From NCBI GenBank assembly GCA_964657325.1, contig CAZZVE010000003.1, positions 29,762-93,761 of the forward strand: DNA of 64,000 bases, read 5' to 3'. The DNA is from JBBQVS01 sp964657325. Its GTDB lineage: Bacteria > Chloroflexota > Ktedonobacteria > Ktedonobacterales > Ktedonobacteraceae. Shown here piece by piece: positions 1 through 9,372 of the stretch (position 1 is its first letter; each line of letters begins with the position of its first letter). The translations under genes were made by a program, and so were the position numbers. Under the pieces are notes generated by a model. The model was given only the letters and a program-made list of their open reading frames with translations, searched no databases and was not told the DNA's origin.

Positions 1-885
1 TGTGGTAATGGATGAAACAATCGTCATATTACCATACTCACCCAGGAAGAACATGGCCCAACGCATACCGCTATATTCTGTCAGGTAGCCTGCAACCAAC
101 TCCGACTCTGCCTCTGGAAGGTCGAATGGAGGGCGGTTCGTCTCGGCTAACCCACACACATAATAGATGACGAGCATCAATGGCTGGAACAGGAAGAACC
201 ATGACCATGGTGTAAAGCCATCAAAGATGAAATCCAGGACCGGAATACCTGTTCTATGCCAGACATTCTGGAAGTTCATGATTTCGCGGATAGAGATTGT
301 GCCAATGCCATCATTTTTCGAGAGAATACTTGTAAACATGACAACGCCAACAAGAGCTAGAATAAGTGGTAGTTCATATGAAATCATTTGAGCAGCAGCA
401 CGAAGACCGCCAATAAGCGAATATTTGCTATTGGAACCCCAACCAGCCATAATGACAGCAATCACATCGATAGAACTCATCGCGACTAAATAGATCAAGC
501 CAGTCGCAAGGGCTGTTCCTGGTATACCAACATAGGGAGAAAGCGGTAGCACGGCAAATGCAGCGACTACCGGAGCGATAAAGACAGAGGGTGCCAGTAA
601 GAAGACAGCTTTATCACTTGTTGTAGAGTGAATATCTTCCTTGAGCAGTAATTTCCCAACGTCAGCGACTGACTGTAAAAGTCCATGAGGTCCAGTATGT
701 ATTGGACCCAGACGGTCTTGCATCCAAGCCATAATCTTACGCTCGGCAAAAACGAGAATAGCGGCACTGGTCAAGACAAAACCGAAGATAGACGCTAAGG
801 CCACAATAAATTCTAAGAATGCCCATGAAAAGATACCATGTAGCAGTTGTGTACCTACGTCATCTGCAAGCAAAATTGTATGCAT
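1..885 (-). CDS. nuoH: NADH-quinone oxidoreductase subunit H (partial, C-terminus off the window)
   Basis: Membrane subunit of respiratory complex I that forms the quinone-binding chamber where the membrane arm meets the peripheral arm. The minus-strand frame is open from ATG at 885 to the window edge (295 codons). The family signatures AERKIMAWMQDRLGP and NRPPFDLPEAESELVAGY are readable, with several hydrophobic segments. A GGAG ribosome site lies about 8 bases before the ATG. It follows nuoD by 69 bases in the same direction, so it belongs to the nuo operon; the last part of the gene lies beyond base 1. Identification is firm, and only the missing end is unknown. Confidence 0.95.
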   Translation of the reverse strand, partial: MHTILLADDVGTQLLHGIFSWAFLEFIVALASIFGFVLTSAAILVFAERKIMAWMQDRLGPIHTGPHGLLQSVADVGKLLLKEDIHSTTSDKAVFLLAPSVFIAPVVAAFAVLPLSPYVGIPGTALATGLIYLVAMSSIDVIAVIMAGWGSNSKYSLIGGLRAAAQMISYELPLILALVGVVMFTSILSKNDGIGTISIREIMNFQNVWHRTGIPVLDFIFDGFTPWSWFFLFQPLMLVIYYVCGLAETNRPPFDLPEAESELVAGYLTEYSGMRWAMFFLGEYGNMTIVSSITT

Positions 886-954
886 GGATAACTCCAAAAG
901 AGAGAAATGAGAACAGGCATACTATAGATACCTGTTCAAAAGCCAAGATATGAT

Positions 955-2109
955 TTATCGATCAACCTCACCTAAAACAAGGTCTAAGCTTCCAATGATC
1001 GCTACAACGTCGCCCATTTTGTGACCACGTAGCAATTCTGGCAATATCTGTAAGTTGACAAACGATGGACCACGCAGTTTCGCCCGCCACGGATATTCAC
1101 TACCATCGCTGATAAAGTACACACCTAACTCGCCTTTACTGCTCTCAATGGCAAAGTAAGTCTCACCACGTTGAGGACGTAGTGCGATAGGAGTACGTAT
1201 CCCAATAGGTCCACCCGGCATCTTGTCAATAGCGACGCGACAGAGACGAATACTCTCGTCAATCTCTTGCATTTTTACCTGGTAGCGAGCGAAACAGTCA
1301 CCCTCTTGGCGTACCTGCACGTTGACAGGGACCTCATGATATGCCATGTAGGGACGATTCACGCGAGTATCCCAATTGACACCGCTAGCACGCAACATGG
1401 GTCCAGTTAACCCATAGGCGATAGCTTGTTGCTGGTCAATATAGCCAACACCTTGAGTGCGTGACATAAAAATCTCGTTGCCTGTCACAAGCTGCTTGAA
1501 CTCAACCATGTTTTTCTCTAATTGATCGAGGAATGCTGAACACTCACTCAACCAATTTTTCGGAAAATCATGCAGCACACCACCAATACGCTGATAGTTA
1601 ACATTGAAGCGGCTACCGGCGAGGGCCTCAAAAAGTCCCAAGATGCCTTCTCGGTCACGGAAGGCATAGATAACCGGCGTAAACGCGCCAAGGTCGAGCA
1701 GATAGGTGCCAACCGCGACAAGATGACTAGCGATACGCTGCATCTCGCCGACGAGCAAGCGAATATACTGCGCGCGTCGAGGAGCCTCTATCCCCATCTC
1801 TTGCTCAACAGCACCTGCATAGGCGATCTCGTTAAGCATGGGCGAGAGATAGTCCGCATTGTCCATGTAGCGAATACCACCCATAATCGGGCGATTCTCT
1901 AGGATTTTCTCGATACCACGATGAAGATAGCCGATGACAGGTGTGCAGTCGGTGACTGTTTCACCTTCGAGCGATAGCACGAGACGCAACACACCATGTG
2001 TACTGGGGTGCTGCGGTCCCATATTCAGCAACATCTCTTGTGACTTTATACCTTCAGGCTCATCATTAGTATTTCCAGCTCGTAAGCCTGTATCAGATTC
2101 TGTAGCCAT
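955..2109 (-). CDS. nuoD: NADH-quinone oxidoreductase subunit D
   Basis: The 49-kDa-type subunit of complex I, which with NuoB and NuoH builds the quinone reduction site at the end of the iron-sulfur chain. The 384 residues are the normal family length. The N-terminal block MGPQHPSTHGVLRLVLSLEG and the GYLHRGIEKI motif are diagnostic, and the protein ends with the usual GEVDR-type tail. It is related to the large subunit of [NiFe]-hydrogenases but lacks their nickel-binding cysteines. It sits between a small membrane-protein gene and nuoH on the same strand. Confidence 0.97.
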   Translation of the reverse strand: MATESDTGLRAGNTNDEPEGIKSQEMLLNMGPQHPSTHGVLRLVLSLEGETVTDCTPVIGYLHRGIEKILENRPIMGGIRYMDNADYLSPMLNEIAYAGAVEQEMGIEAPRRAQYIRLLVGEMQRIASHLVAVGTYLLDLGAFTPVIYAFRDREGILGLFEALAGSRFNVNYQRIGGVLHDFPKNWLSECSAFLDQLEKNMVEFKQLVTGNEIFMSRTQGVGYIDQQQAIAYGLTGPMLRASGVNWDTRVNRPYMAYHEVPVNVQVRQEGDCFARYQVKMQEIDESIRLCRVAIDKMPGGPIGIRTPIALRPQRGETYFAIESSKGELGVYFISDGSEYPWRAKLRGPSFVNLQILPELLRGHKMGDVVAIIGSLDLVLGEVDR

Positions 2110-2189
2110 ATAATTCCTCTGTTATGTATCTCTGTTTTCGTACTCTACACAGTTGTTAATGTTGTTGTATCTAACACGTATACAAGATA

Positions 2190-2534
2190 TTATTTGTATA
2201 TTCGTCCCTCACGGCTCATGCGCATGACGCGAGAGATGCGTAAGCCAACAATAATCGACCAGATAAGTCCCATTGCTGCTGCTAGACCACCATACAAAAC
2301 GTGATTCGGATCGGGAAAAAAGAACAGGAACGATATTGCCAATCCCCAACATCCTAACGCGACAAAGGCAGGCATCAGCATTCCTTGCGCCGCGTCCATA
2401 CGAGACGCAGCGACGGAGCCACGCGTAGTACCTCTACGAGACGTTGAGGAAGTATTGTCTTGCTGTATCTGTCTCGTTCCCTGTGTTACACTCTTGTGTG
2501 TTGTCGTGCGTTTGCGTGCTTTTGTCTTCGACAT
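2190..2534 (-). CDS. small two-helix membrane protein inserted in the nuo operon
   Basis: Protein of 114 residues that I do not recognise. The first 45 residues are basic and rich in Ser and Thr (likely cytoplasmic and disordered). Two hydrophobic helices follow at roughly residues 51-72 and 80-98, then a basic C-terminus. Its start codon overlaps the stop of nuoC in a TAATG arrangement, which points to translational coupling, and nuoD follows 80 bases downstream. Position suggests a lineage-specific accessory or assembly factor of complex I; this is inference from context only. Confidence 0.75.
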   Translation of the reverse strand: MSKTKARKRTTTHKSVTQGTRQIQQDNTSSTSRRGTTRGSVAASRMDAAQGMLMPAFVALGCWGLAISFLFFFPDPNHVLYGGLAAAMGLIWSIIVGLRISRVMRMSREGRIYK

Positions 2535-3325
2535 TAGATTTGCTCGTTCGCGGTGCGTATCCCACTCTTATCTTTCGTATCTTTGCCTGCATCAGCTGCT
2601 GTTCCAGTTGTAGATTGGCCTGCGGGATTCGACTCGTTCTGGTTTGCTGGCCTTTGTTGGGATTCTTCTGTATGTCCAAAAGTTGGTGTCCCAGGATGAA
2701 GCCGCTCTTCCTGCCCCTGTCCAATTTTTTTCTGCACCACACGCTCGACGCGTTGTTGCTGAAACTTTCCGGCAACCGCCATGTTTGGGTCTACCTGTGT
2801 TGTGGCGCGGGGCTTAACCGTAAATGGCACCTGATGGAAGTCTTTGAGCAAAGGATAACCCTCAAAGTCATCGTCCAGAAGCATGCGGCGCAGATCAGGA
2901 TGTCCTGTAAAACGAATACCATACATGTCGTATGTCTCACGCTCTAGCCAATTCGCTGTAGGCCAGACCGAGACGATACTATCGACTTCTGGTTTCTCAT
3001 GATCAATGCGAACTTTTAGCTGCAATAACTGATTGCGCCCAATCGAGCGCAAGTGATAAACCGTTTCCAGGTGGTCGAGCATGTCAACACCGGAAATACA
3101 CACAAGCAAGTCAAAACCAAGCTGGTCACGTAAGAAACGAGAGACGGCAACGAGACTCTCACGGTCGATATCTAGTGCTAGATAGTCACCCTTCAATGTC
3201 TTAGGTGCGATGGCTTTACCCGTAATCTGTGCGATAGGTGCAAGGTCGCGTGCAAGTGCGGCATTTGAATCACGGTATCCCGTTGTTGCTGTAGGAATAT
3301 TTCCTGAACGTGGAACTAAATCCAT
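2534..3325 (-). CDS. nuoC: NADH-quinone oxidoreductase subunit C with long disordered tail
   Basis: Peripheral-arm 30-kDa-type subunit of complex I. Residues 1-170 match the family: a core with the SVWPTANWLERETYDMYGI motif, then RRMLLDDDFEGYPLLKDF. The protein then continues for about 90 residues rich in Gln, Thr, Asn and charged residues, with no recognisable domain, so it is longer (263) than the usual 150-210. Its start overlaps the end of nuoA by 10 bases. nuoB would normally lie between nuoA and nuoC and is absent here. Confidence 0.93.
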   Translation of the reverse strand: MDLVPRSGNIPTATTGYRDSNAALARDLAPIAQITGKAIAPKTLKGDYLALDIDRESLVAVSRFLRDQLGFDLLVCISGVDMLDHLETVYHLRSIGRNQLLQLKVRIDHEKPEVDSIVSVWPTANWLERETYDMYGIRFTGHPDLRRMLLDDDFEGYPLLKDFHQVPFTVKPRATTQVDPNMAVAGKFQQQRVERVVQKKIGQGQEERLHPGTPTFGHTEESQQRPANQNESNPAGQSTTGTAADAGKDTKDKSGIRTANEQI

Positions 3326-3678
3326 CGTGTTACTCCTTTACGCCATGCATAGACTAGACCGAGGGCAAGTACAATGATGAAAAAGAGAATTTCAAAGAAG
3401 CCAAAGAAACTTAATTGTTTGAAAATGATTGCCCACGCAATAATAAACACGATATCAACATCAAAAGCAACGAAGAGGAGCGCGAAAATGTAGAAGCCGA
3501 GCGGATATTGTATCCATGCTGTGCCTATAGGTGTTTCACCAGATTCATAGGTCTGGAGCTTTTCCTTGGTTCTATTGTGTGGTGAGATAATGTTCGCAAA
3601 AACCGTCGCGGCTATCACGAAGACAAACCCACCTGCTAACAAAATACCAGCATAGAGATATCCAATATTTACTGTCAT
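3316..3678 (-). CDS. nuoA: NADH-quinone oxidoreductase subunit A
   Basis: Small membrane subunit of complex I. The 120-residue protein has three hydrophobic helices and the family block YESGETPIGTAWIQYPLGFY followed by FDVDIVFIIAWA. I chose ATG at 3678 because a GGGAGGA ribosome site lies 5-11 bases before it; an upstream in-frame ATG at 3714 would add 12 residues but has no such site. It is the first gene of the minus-strand nuo set. Confidence 0.93.
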   Translation of the reverse strand: MTVNIGYLYAGILLAGGFVFVIAATVFANIISPHNRTKEKLQTYESGETPIGTAWIQYPLGFYIFALLFVAFDVDIVFIIAWAIIFKQLSFFGFFEILFFIIVLALGLVYAWRKGVTRWI

Positions 3679-3772
3679 AAAAAGTCCTCCCAACAAATGT
3701 CTCCAAAACCTCATGAGCGAGGGCTAGAAGATGCTGCATTGATTATAGCACAGCGAGGAAAGTGCGACAATT

Positions 3773-3850
3773 TTTTTGATAAGTGGATAGGTAAAACGAG
3801 GTCGATGGCCCACGCCATCGACCTCGTTTTACCTATCCACTTATCAAAAA
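3773..3850. repeat. long perfect palindrome after the PP2C gene
   Basis: Two perfect 37-base arms around a four-base CCAC loop. The right arm covers the stop codon (3844-3846) and the last sense codon of the PP2C gene. It separates that gene from nuoA, which is transcribed the same way. Runs of T and A flank the outside of the arms, so it could stop transcription, but no clean T-run follows the hairpin. The sequence is not repeated elsewhere in the window. Confidence 0.7.
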
Positions 3851-6273
3851 GAGGGCATCTTGATGTTGTCTTGTATGTAGATAGTCTCTAGTCCTGGATT
3901 TAGTTGCTTTGAGGCGCGAGCAACAACGTTAACGACGATCACACTAACATTATCTTCACCGCCACCGTTAAGCGCAGCTTTAATGAGGTTACTCCCAATC
4001 TGTTGTGGATCGGGTGCTGGAGTTTCCAGCACATGCTGAATCTCTGGGTCACGCACCATATCCCATAAGCCATCGGAGCAAAGTAACAATTTGTCCCCCG
4101 GCTGTAACTGCACAGTGAAGGGATCGACTTCGACAAACGGTTTTTCGCCCAGACTGCGATAAATCTGGTTACGCTTGGGATGTGTATAGATGTCATCGGG
4201 CTTGATAATACCCGCATCTACAAGACTGGCAACAACCGAGTGATCACGTGTAACTTTGGTGAGACCATCAGATGTACGATAGAGGTATGTACGACTATCT
4301 CCAACATTGGCGACGTGCGCGGTCTCACCAACAACAAGTGTCGCTGTTACTGTTGTACCCATATCAGCATTATTATCTATGTTATGCTGATGCACCGCTT
4401 GATTTGCCAATTGTACACTATCGACCAGGAGTTTCTCGGCTGTTTCTTGTGTATCTTCTCCATGTACGAGACGTGGCAGGAGATAGTCGATGATGGTTTG
4501 AATAGCGAGACGGCTGGCGTCTTGTCCGTTCGCATGACCGCCCATACCATCAGCAACAACGAACAGGCCAATTTGTTGTATCTGTCCGTTCTCACTACGC
4601 ATGCCGCGAACAGCAAACAGGCTATCTTCGTTTGGTTTATATTGTCGCTTAATGCCAGGGTTCGTATTCGTGATGACCTCGAAACCAACCTGTTCTTCTC
4701 CACTCTTTACCACGCGTTGTATTCCCGGTGAAAACGGCTGCGTTTCGTCCATATCTGACGTTTCGTTGCGCTGTACTTCGCCCATATCGAGAGTGGGGTA
4801 ATCCGCAAGCGCGCTAGATTGTACGGGTGTCACAGGCAAAAGCGAAGCAACCGGTGGTGCATTCAACACGCCGTTCGTAGCTTGTTGCACGGAATAGGGC
4901 GCGGGTTGATGTGCTCTAGGTGGTACGGCCCTAACAAATGTTTGCTGTTCCATCTCCTGGATTCGTTGCGCCTGAATTGTTGCCTGTTTGTCTGCCTCTA
5001 AGAAATCTCTATGACGTTGTGCACGTCTAAAGAGTGAACTAAGCAAAAAGAGGAGCAGAAGTAGGACAACTACTCCAATTGCAATGATAGCAAGTAAGAG
5101 ATAAGGAATGAAACCAATATACGGAAGAATAATGCCGTTGTTCGATTTGCCATTTGTCCCTGACGATGTGCTTCCTGAATTAATGGGATTTGTCAGGGTT
5201 ATAAATGTTTGTGCGCCTTGAAACTGCAAATTGCTAGCAGTATAAGCCTGTTTGAAGTTATTATTCGCTTGCCCATACTGTTTGAGTCCCTTCGCATAGG
5301 CGGTTATACCATTTTGCCAGGAGTCGTTCACTACGTTTGGATGTTGTGCATCGTTTGTCAATTTTTGCTCGTTGAGGAGCGTACGAACACCTTCAGATGT
5401 AAAAAACTTTGTTTTTGTCCCATTTTTCGTATATATTCCATTGAGAAAGCCATGGGCATCGACAACAGGTGTTCCGCCTTCAAGACCCTCAAAATTACTC
5501 GAATTACCAACTGTGGGCTCCTGAATGCGAGAAACTGTAGGCGTGAGATGCTGTTGTGGCTCAGTCGTGAGAGATGGCGTTGCCACATCAGATGAAGAGA
5601 GGCTTAATTGTATAGCCGCTGTATCAGGTTGTGCTCCTGTGCCAGCATCGGGAAGTTTAACCAGTGGAAGCAAAGTATTACTGTGGAATGAGAATAGTGA
5701 GACACCATCACTACACTTATCTACACTACAACGAACCATATTTGTATTAACGATAATTCCTGCCTGTTGAACGGTGCTGTAGGCGGTGCTGAAATAAACT
5801 CTTACTGACGAAAGACTTAAAAGTTTCGCTGCTGGTGTACTCGGAATGGGACCTGCTCCGCACGCAAACTCTTTGGGATCAACGAGAGAGCCATCGGTCA
5901 TAATATATGCATTTTGTTCGTCTGCTCCGCCTGTTGCATCGGACCAGTTTGCGACGATGACTCCTAGCCCTGTACAGGTAACGGAGGCAGACGTTAGAAT
6001 ATGCGTTATGGTACTTTTCGTTTTTGTAGATATTGCTGGTGCTAATGTTTGAGGGCTATATATTGCAACGACTCGCACAACGGACACTCCTGCACGAGCA
6101 AGATATTCCGGTTGTTGTGCGACATTTTTTCTTGCCGCAGATGCGCTGGGAGACAGGGCGAGCGTGCTCTGAAGGAGGAGAAGTGCAAGAAGCCCGGAGA
6201 GTACGCAGTACGACGCCCAGACAGTCAGCCCGGTACCCTTTCGTCTAGTGAAAGTGGAATGATACGTACTCAT
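3844..6273 (-). CDS. membrane-bound PP2C-type protein phosphatase with degenerate trypsin-like outer domain
   Basis: Predicted to remove phosphate from Ser/Thr residues, probably opposing the kinase encoded just upstream. Residues 20-45 look like a signal or anchor helix. Residues 60-300 form an outer domain whose blocks TGLGVIV, YIMTDGSLV (125-131) and GLEGGTPVVDAHGFLNGIY (263-281) resemble trypsin/HtrA proteases, but the catalytic His and Ser positions are replaced by Ser and Glu. A membrane helix spans about 381-415. The PP2C domain covers about 527-787 with the metal motifs VADGMGGH (573-580), NVGDSR, SDGLWD (733-738) and GGEDN (771-775). The start has a GGGAGAA ribosome site. It follows the kinase gene by 35 bases, so the two form an operon. 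Confidence 0.88.
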   Translation of the reverse strand: MSTYHSTFTRRKGTGLTVWASYCVLSGLLALLLLQSTLALSPSASAARKNVAQQPEYLARAGVSVVRVVAIYSPQTLAPAISTKTKSTITHILTSASVTCTGLGVIVANWSDATGGADEQNAYIMTDGSLVDPKEFACGAGPIPSTPAAKLLSLSSVRVYFSTAYSTVQQAGIIVNTNMVRCSVDKCSDGVSLFSFHSNTLLPLVKLPDAGTGAQPDTAAIQLSLSSSDVATPSLTTEPQQHLTPTVSRIQEPTVGNSSNFEGLEGGTPVVDAHGFLNGIYTKNGTKTKFFTSEGVRTLLNEQKLTNDAQHPNVVNDSWQNGITAYAKGLKQYGQANNNFKQAYTASNLQFQGAQTFITLTNPINSGSTSSGTNGKSNNGIILPYIGFIPYLLLAIIAIGVVVLLLLLFLLSSLFRRAQRHRDFLEADKQATIQAQRIQEMEQQTFVRAVPPRAHQPAPYSVQQATNGVLNAPPVASLLPVTPVQSSALADYPTLDMGEVQRNETSDMDETQPFSPGIQRVVKSGEEQVGFEVITNTNPGIKRQYKPNEDSLFAVRGMRSENGQIQQIGLFVVADGMGGHANGQDASRLAIQTIIDYLLPRLVHGEDTQETAEKLLVDSVQLANQAVHQHNIDNNADMGTTVTATLVVGETAHVANVGDSRTYLYRTSDGLTKVTRDHSVVASLVDAGIIKPDDIYTHPKRNQIYRSLGEKPFVEVDPFTVQLQPGDKLLLCSDGLWDMVRDPEIQHVLETPAPDPQQIGSNLIKAALNGGGEDNVSVIVVNVVARASKQLNPGLETIYIQDNIKMPSF

Positions 6274-6308
6274 GAATAAGTTCTCCCTTATATGGGTGTA
6301 GTAGAATA

Positions 6309-8168
6309 TTAACGTCCGAGTTGCACACGAAGACGTTGATACAGTTGTGGCACGGCAGGATTACTCTGGCCCAAAGGACCTACAACGTATGAACATTCAC
6401 GGAACGCATCCTCTAGTTTGTTTTGCTTTTCATATGCTTGGCTTAACAGGAAACGCGCTTGATAGTCAGCTGAATTAATCATAAGTACCTGTACGAACGC
6501 ATGCTCCGCAGTTTGAAATTGCTTCTGACGCATCGCAAGTTGACCAAGCGCAAATTGCAGTGGCCCTAGAATAGATGGCTGTTTTGGCGCGAGTCTTACT
6601 GCTTCCTGATAGGCACGTAGGGCTAGGTCAAATTGTTGTGTGCGCTCATAACTTTGTGCTAGACGCTGATGTGCTTCGTAGTCTTTGGGATTGTAGCGCA
6701 ACGCTTGTATATATTCTGGAATGGCCTGTAGCGGTTGTTGGCGTAGAAAGAGCCAGACATCACCTAATAGCTTGTGTGTTTCCGCGTCCTCAACGTTTAA
6801 CTGTAACGACCGGATATACGCCTGTACCGCATGATCGGCCTGCTGCCGACGAGCGAAGACCTGTCCAAAAAGCTTGTGGACGAGTGCGTTGTTTGGCTCA
6901 AGTACATAGGCTCGTTGCACTAAGGTATATGCTTCATCCACACGACCATCTGTAACCGCGTGTGTCGCGGCTATAATTTGCTGCGCAGCAGGACCATTGA
7001 CTCCTAGTTGTGGTGGAGGCAGAACGTTGTTGGGTCCCGAAGGTCTAACATTATTTGGTGTATTAGGGTTTGCCAGTGGTCGTAGTTCTGTTCTACCAGG
7101 TGATGCTATTGTAGCCACTGGACCAGGAAGAAGCGGCGGAAGATTGATAATAGCTCGCTCCATCTCACCCGCACTAGACCAGCGTTGGTCTGGGAACATT
7201 GCCAACGCTCTCATAATAATCTGCTCAAAGGTTGGTGATATATCTGGACGGAGTGAACGCAATGGTGGAAATGAGAAAATTGTCGGTTTGTTATTTGATG
7301 CATCATGACGCGTAAGTACTCTATAAAGAGTAGCACCCAATGCGTAAACATCGCTTCGTGGTTCTGGATTCCCAATTAACTGCTCTTGTGGCGCGTAGCC
7401 AACGGTCATGATAATGGTCGCCTGACGTTGTGATTGAAATGTACGCGCAATGCCAAAGTCAATCAACTTGATGTCGTCGTTGTCTGTCACCATAATATTT
7501 GTTGGTTTGAGATCACGAAAGATAATGGGTGGCGAGAGGCGATGCAAATAATTTAGAACACTACAAATTTGTTGTCCCCAGTGACGCGCCCGTGCCTCCG
7601 TAACACCGCGTACACCATTTATGCCTGCTATAACGGCCTCCTGTTCCAAGACCGCTCCCATTGTACGTCCCTCGATGAAGTCCATGACTAGGTAGTGTCT
7701 ACCGCCATCGACGAAGAAATCTCGTACACGTGGAATACATTGATGATTGAGTTCAAGCAAAAGTGACGCCTCGCGTGAAAACCATTCTACGGATTGAGCG
7801 CGTTCGCTTTCACTCTGAAAGTCGTCTAACATCTCCTTCACCGCGCAAGGCTTGTTAAAGCGCTTGTCGATGGCTCGATAGACCGCACCCATACCGCCAG
7901 AAGCGACCATGCGCTCAATGCGATAACGCTTTCCGTCTGATAGCTCTGTGCCGGGATGTAGACGCTGCTGACTACTTGCCCTCTCTACATTCACCGGAGG
8001 AGTCAACGATTGTCCAGAAGCAGGTGATTGCATCTGAGAATGAGGGGTAGATGGTGTTGGCGCAGGTAAAACAAATTCTGGCTCAGTCCCATTAGGACCA
8101 CTCGCAGGCGTAGAAGCATTACTCATGGGTGATATATTCTTTGGGTCATACGAATAATTACTTGCCAT
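6309..8168 (-). CDS. Hanks-type serine/threonine protein kinase with C-terminal TPR repeats
   Basis: Cytoplasmic protein kinase of 619 residues. A Pro/Ser-rich leader (1-80) precedes a kinase domain at about 81-345: glycine loop ASGGMGAVY, Lys111 in CAVKEM, Glu133 in SREASLLLE, catalytic loop FRDLKPTN (Asp219) and DFG at 237-239. The usual His of the HRD motif is Phe. About five TPR units fill residues 400-615, probably for partner binding. No membrane helix is seen, so signal input may come through the TPR part or through the partner PP2C protein. It is the first gene of the kinase-phosphatase pair and is divergent from the DUF4332 gene. Confidence 0.93.
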   Translation of the reverse strand: MASNYSYDPKNISPMSNASTPASGPNGTEPEFVLPAPTPSTPHSQMQSPASGQSLTPPVNVERASSQQRLHPGTELSDGKRYRIERMVASGGMGAVYRAIDKRFNKPCAVKEMLDDFQSESERAQSVEWFSREASLLLELNHQCIPRVRDFFVDGGRHYLVMDFIEGRTMGAVLEQEAVIAGINGVRGVTEARARHWGQQICSVLNYLHRLSPPIIFRDLKPTNIMVTDNDDIKLIDFGIARTFQSQRQATIIMTVGYAPQEQLIGNPEPRSDVYALGATLYRVLTRHDASNNKPTIFSFPPLRSLRPDISPTFEQIIMRALAMFPDQRWSSAGEMERAIINLPPLLPGPVATIASPGRTELRPLANPNTPNNVRPSGPNNVLPPPQLGVNGPAAQQIIAATHAVTDGRVDEAYTLVQRAYVLEPNNALVHKLFGQVFARRQQADHAVQAYIRSLQLNVEDAETHKLLGDVWLFLRQQPLQAIPEYIQALRYNPKDYEAHQRLAQSYERTQQFDLALRAYQEAVRLAPKQPSILGPLQFALGQLAMRQKQFQTAEHAFVQVLMINSADYQARFLLSQAYEKQNKLEDAFRECSYVVGPLGQSNPAVPQLYQRLRVQLGR

Positions 8169-8452
8169 ATAACTGTTTACACCGCTTTATACTAACTGAA
8201 CTTCGCATTATGCATAGCGGATAAGACATATGTAGAGCATGAAGCGCAGCCAAACATTTTACACTCCGCTATGGAGTCTCGTATTGGAGGCATTATAACA
8301 TATCTCTTCAATCTTGGCAGTAAATATTTCCTATACCACAAAAGTGTGATTTTCTTATGATAGGTTGTATATCCATAGCAAATATGTGTGGATGTGATAT
8401 TATGTTGTAAGCGTTCTGCTTATATTGGCAAATCAAGAGAAAGGGAAAGTTC

Positions 8453-8860
8453 ATGAGCGATCCAATCAGTAAGGTCAGAGGCATGACCCCCGAACTTCAC
8501 ACGAAACTAGAGGCAGAAGGTATCAGGAACACCGAGCAACTGCTTGAGCACGCGAAAACTGAGAAGCAGCGTGCTGATCTTGCACACAAAGCGGGTACAA
8601 CTCCACATATTATCAAGGAATTGGCGAATCGTGCCGATCTTATGCGCTTAAAGGGCGTTGGTGAAGCATTGTCTCACCTGCTCGAAGAGGCTGGCGTCAA
8701 TAGCTGTAAGGAGTTGCAACATCGTAAGGCTGACAACCTGCACAAGACTCTTGTAGACCTGCAAGCAAAGCAGAAACTAGCTCATCACACTCCGAGCATT
8801 GAAGAGATCAATGTCTGGATCACAGAGGCGAAAACGTTCTCGCAAACCGCACCAGAGTAG
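8453..8860 (+). CDS. DUF4332-like helix-hairpin-helix protein
   Basis: Protein of 135 residues. Two helix-hairpin-helix-like units can be read: KVRGMTPELHTKLEAEGIRN near the N-terminus and RLKGVGEALSHLLEEAGVNS at about residues 64-83. This is the pattern of DUF4332 proteins, whose biochemical role is not established; the fold suggests nucleic-acid or protein binding. A GAAAGGGAAAG stretch just before the ATG can serve as ribosome site. The 284 bases upstream are AT-rich and hold the divergent promoters for this gene and the kinase; I saw no clear operator there. Confidence 0.85.
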   Translation: MSDPISKVRGMTPELHTKLEAEGIRNTEQLLEHAKTEKQRADLAHKAGTTPHIIKELANRADLMRLKGVGEALSHLLEEAGVNSCKELQHRKADNLHKTLVDLQAKQKLAHHTPSIEEINVWITEAKTFSQTAPE

Positions 8861-8963
8861 CGTGACTTTTTGCATCGTGTACCGTCTAACAAGATGTATT
8901 GTTCAAGTGACACAATACACAAAGACAACTATTTAGGCTACCTAGTATAAGGAGAGCGCTCAT

Positions 8964-9227
8964 ATGTCCACACCACACGAGAACAATTTCCTGCAGGGCG
9001 TCGGCAACTTCGCAACTGATGCTGCTATCGATACAACGGCTGATAACTTCATCAATCAGGAAGTTGACGGTGTCGCATCACGTCTTCCCGGCGGGCAGAT
9101 GGTCGATTCTATGCTCAAGACAGAGGTCGATCAGGTTGCCAACAATGCTATCAACAACGAGGTAAACAAAGGCACTGCTGGCATAATGCGTGATGCCGAA
9201 GGGCTTTTGGGTCACCATGGTAACTAG
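8964..9227 (+). CDS. small uncharacterised protein
   Basis: Protein of 87 residues without Cys or membrane segments. It contains repeated Asn/Ala/Asp/Val-rich helical stretches of the type VDQVANNAINNEVNK and ends in a short Gly-His tail. AAGGAGAGCG just before the ATG is a good ribosome site. It follows the DUF4332 gene by about 100 bases and is ended by a strong hairpin, so it may be transcribed alone or with that gene. I do not recognise a family. Confidence 0.75.
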   Translation: MSTPHENNFLQGVGNFATDAAIDTTADNFINQEVDGVASRLPGGQMVDSMLKTEVDQVANNAINNEVNKGTAGIMRDAEGLLGHHGN

Positions 9228-9235
9228 TTTGTAAT

Positions 9236-9302
9236 AGCACAAAGACAAACAAATAGGGATACACCTCTGTCGGGTGTATCCCTATTTGTTTGTCTTTGTG
9301 CT
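9236..9302. terminator. long perfect hairpin after the 87-residue protein gene
   Basis: Arms of 30 bases with no mismatch around a seven-base loop (TCTGTCG), starting nine bases after the stop codon. The right arm is followed by CTCTTATG rather than a long T-run. Probable terminator for the plus-strand genes, but much longer than a typical intrinsic terminator. Confidence 0.75.
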
Positions 9303-9372
9303 CTCTTATGATTGTAGGACGTGCTAAGATAGTACAAGAATATGTATAGCTACGACAAAACGCAGTAGGTCC

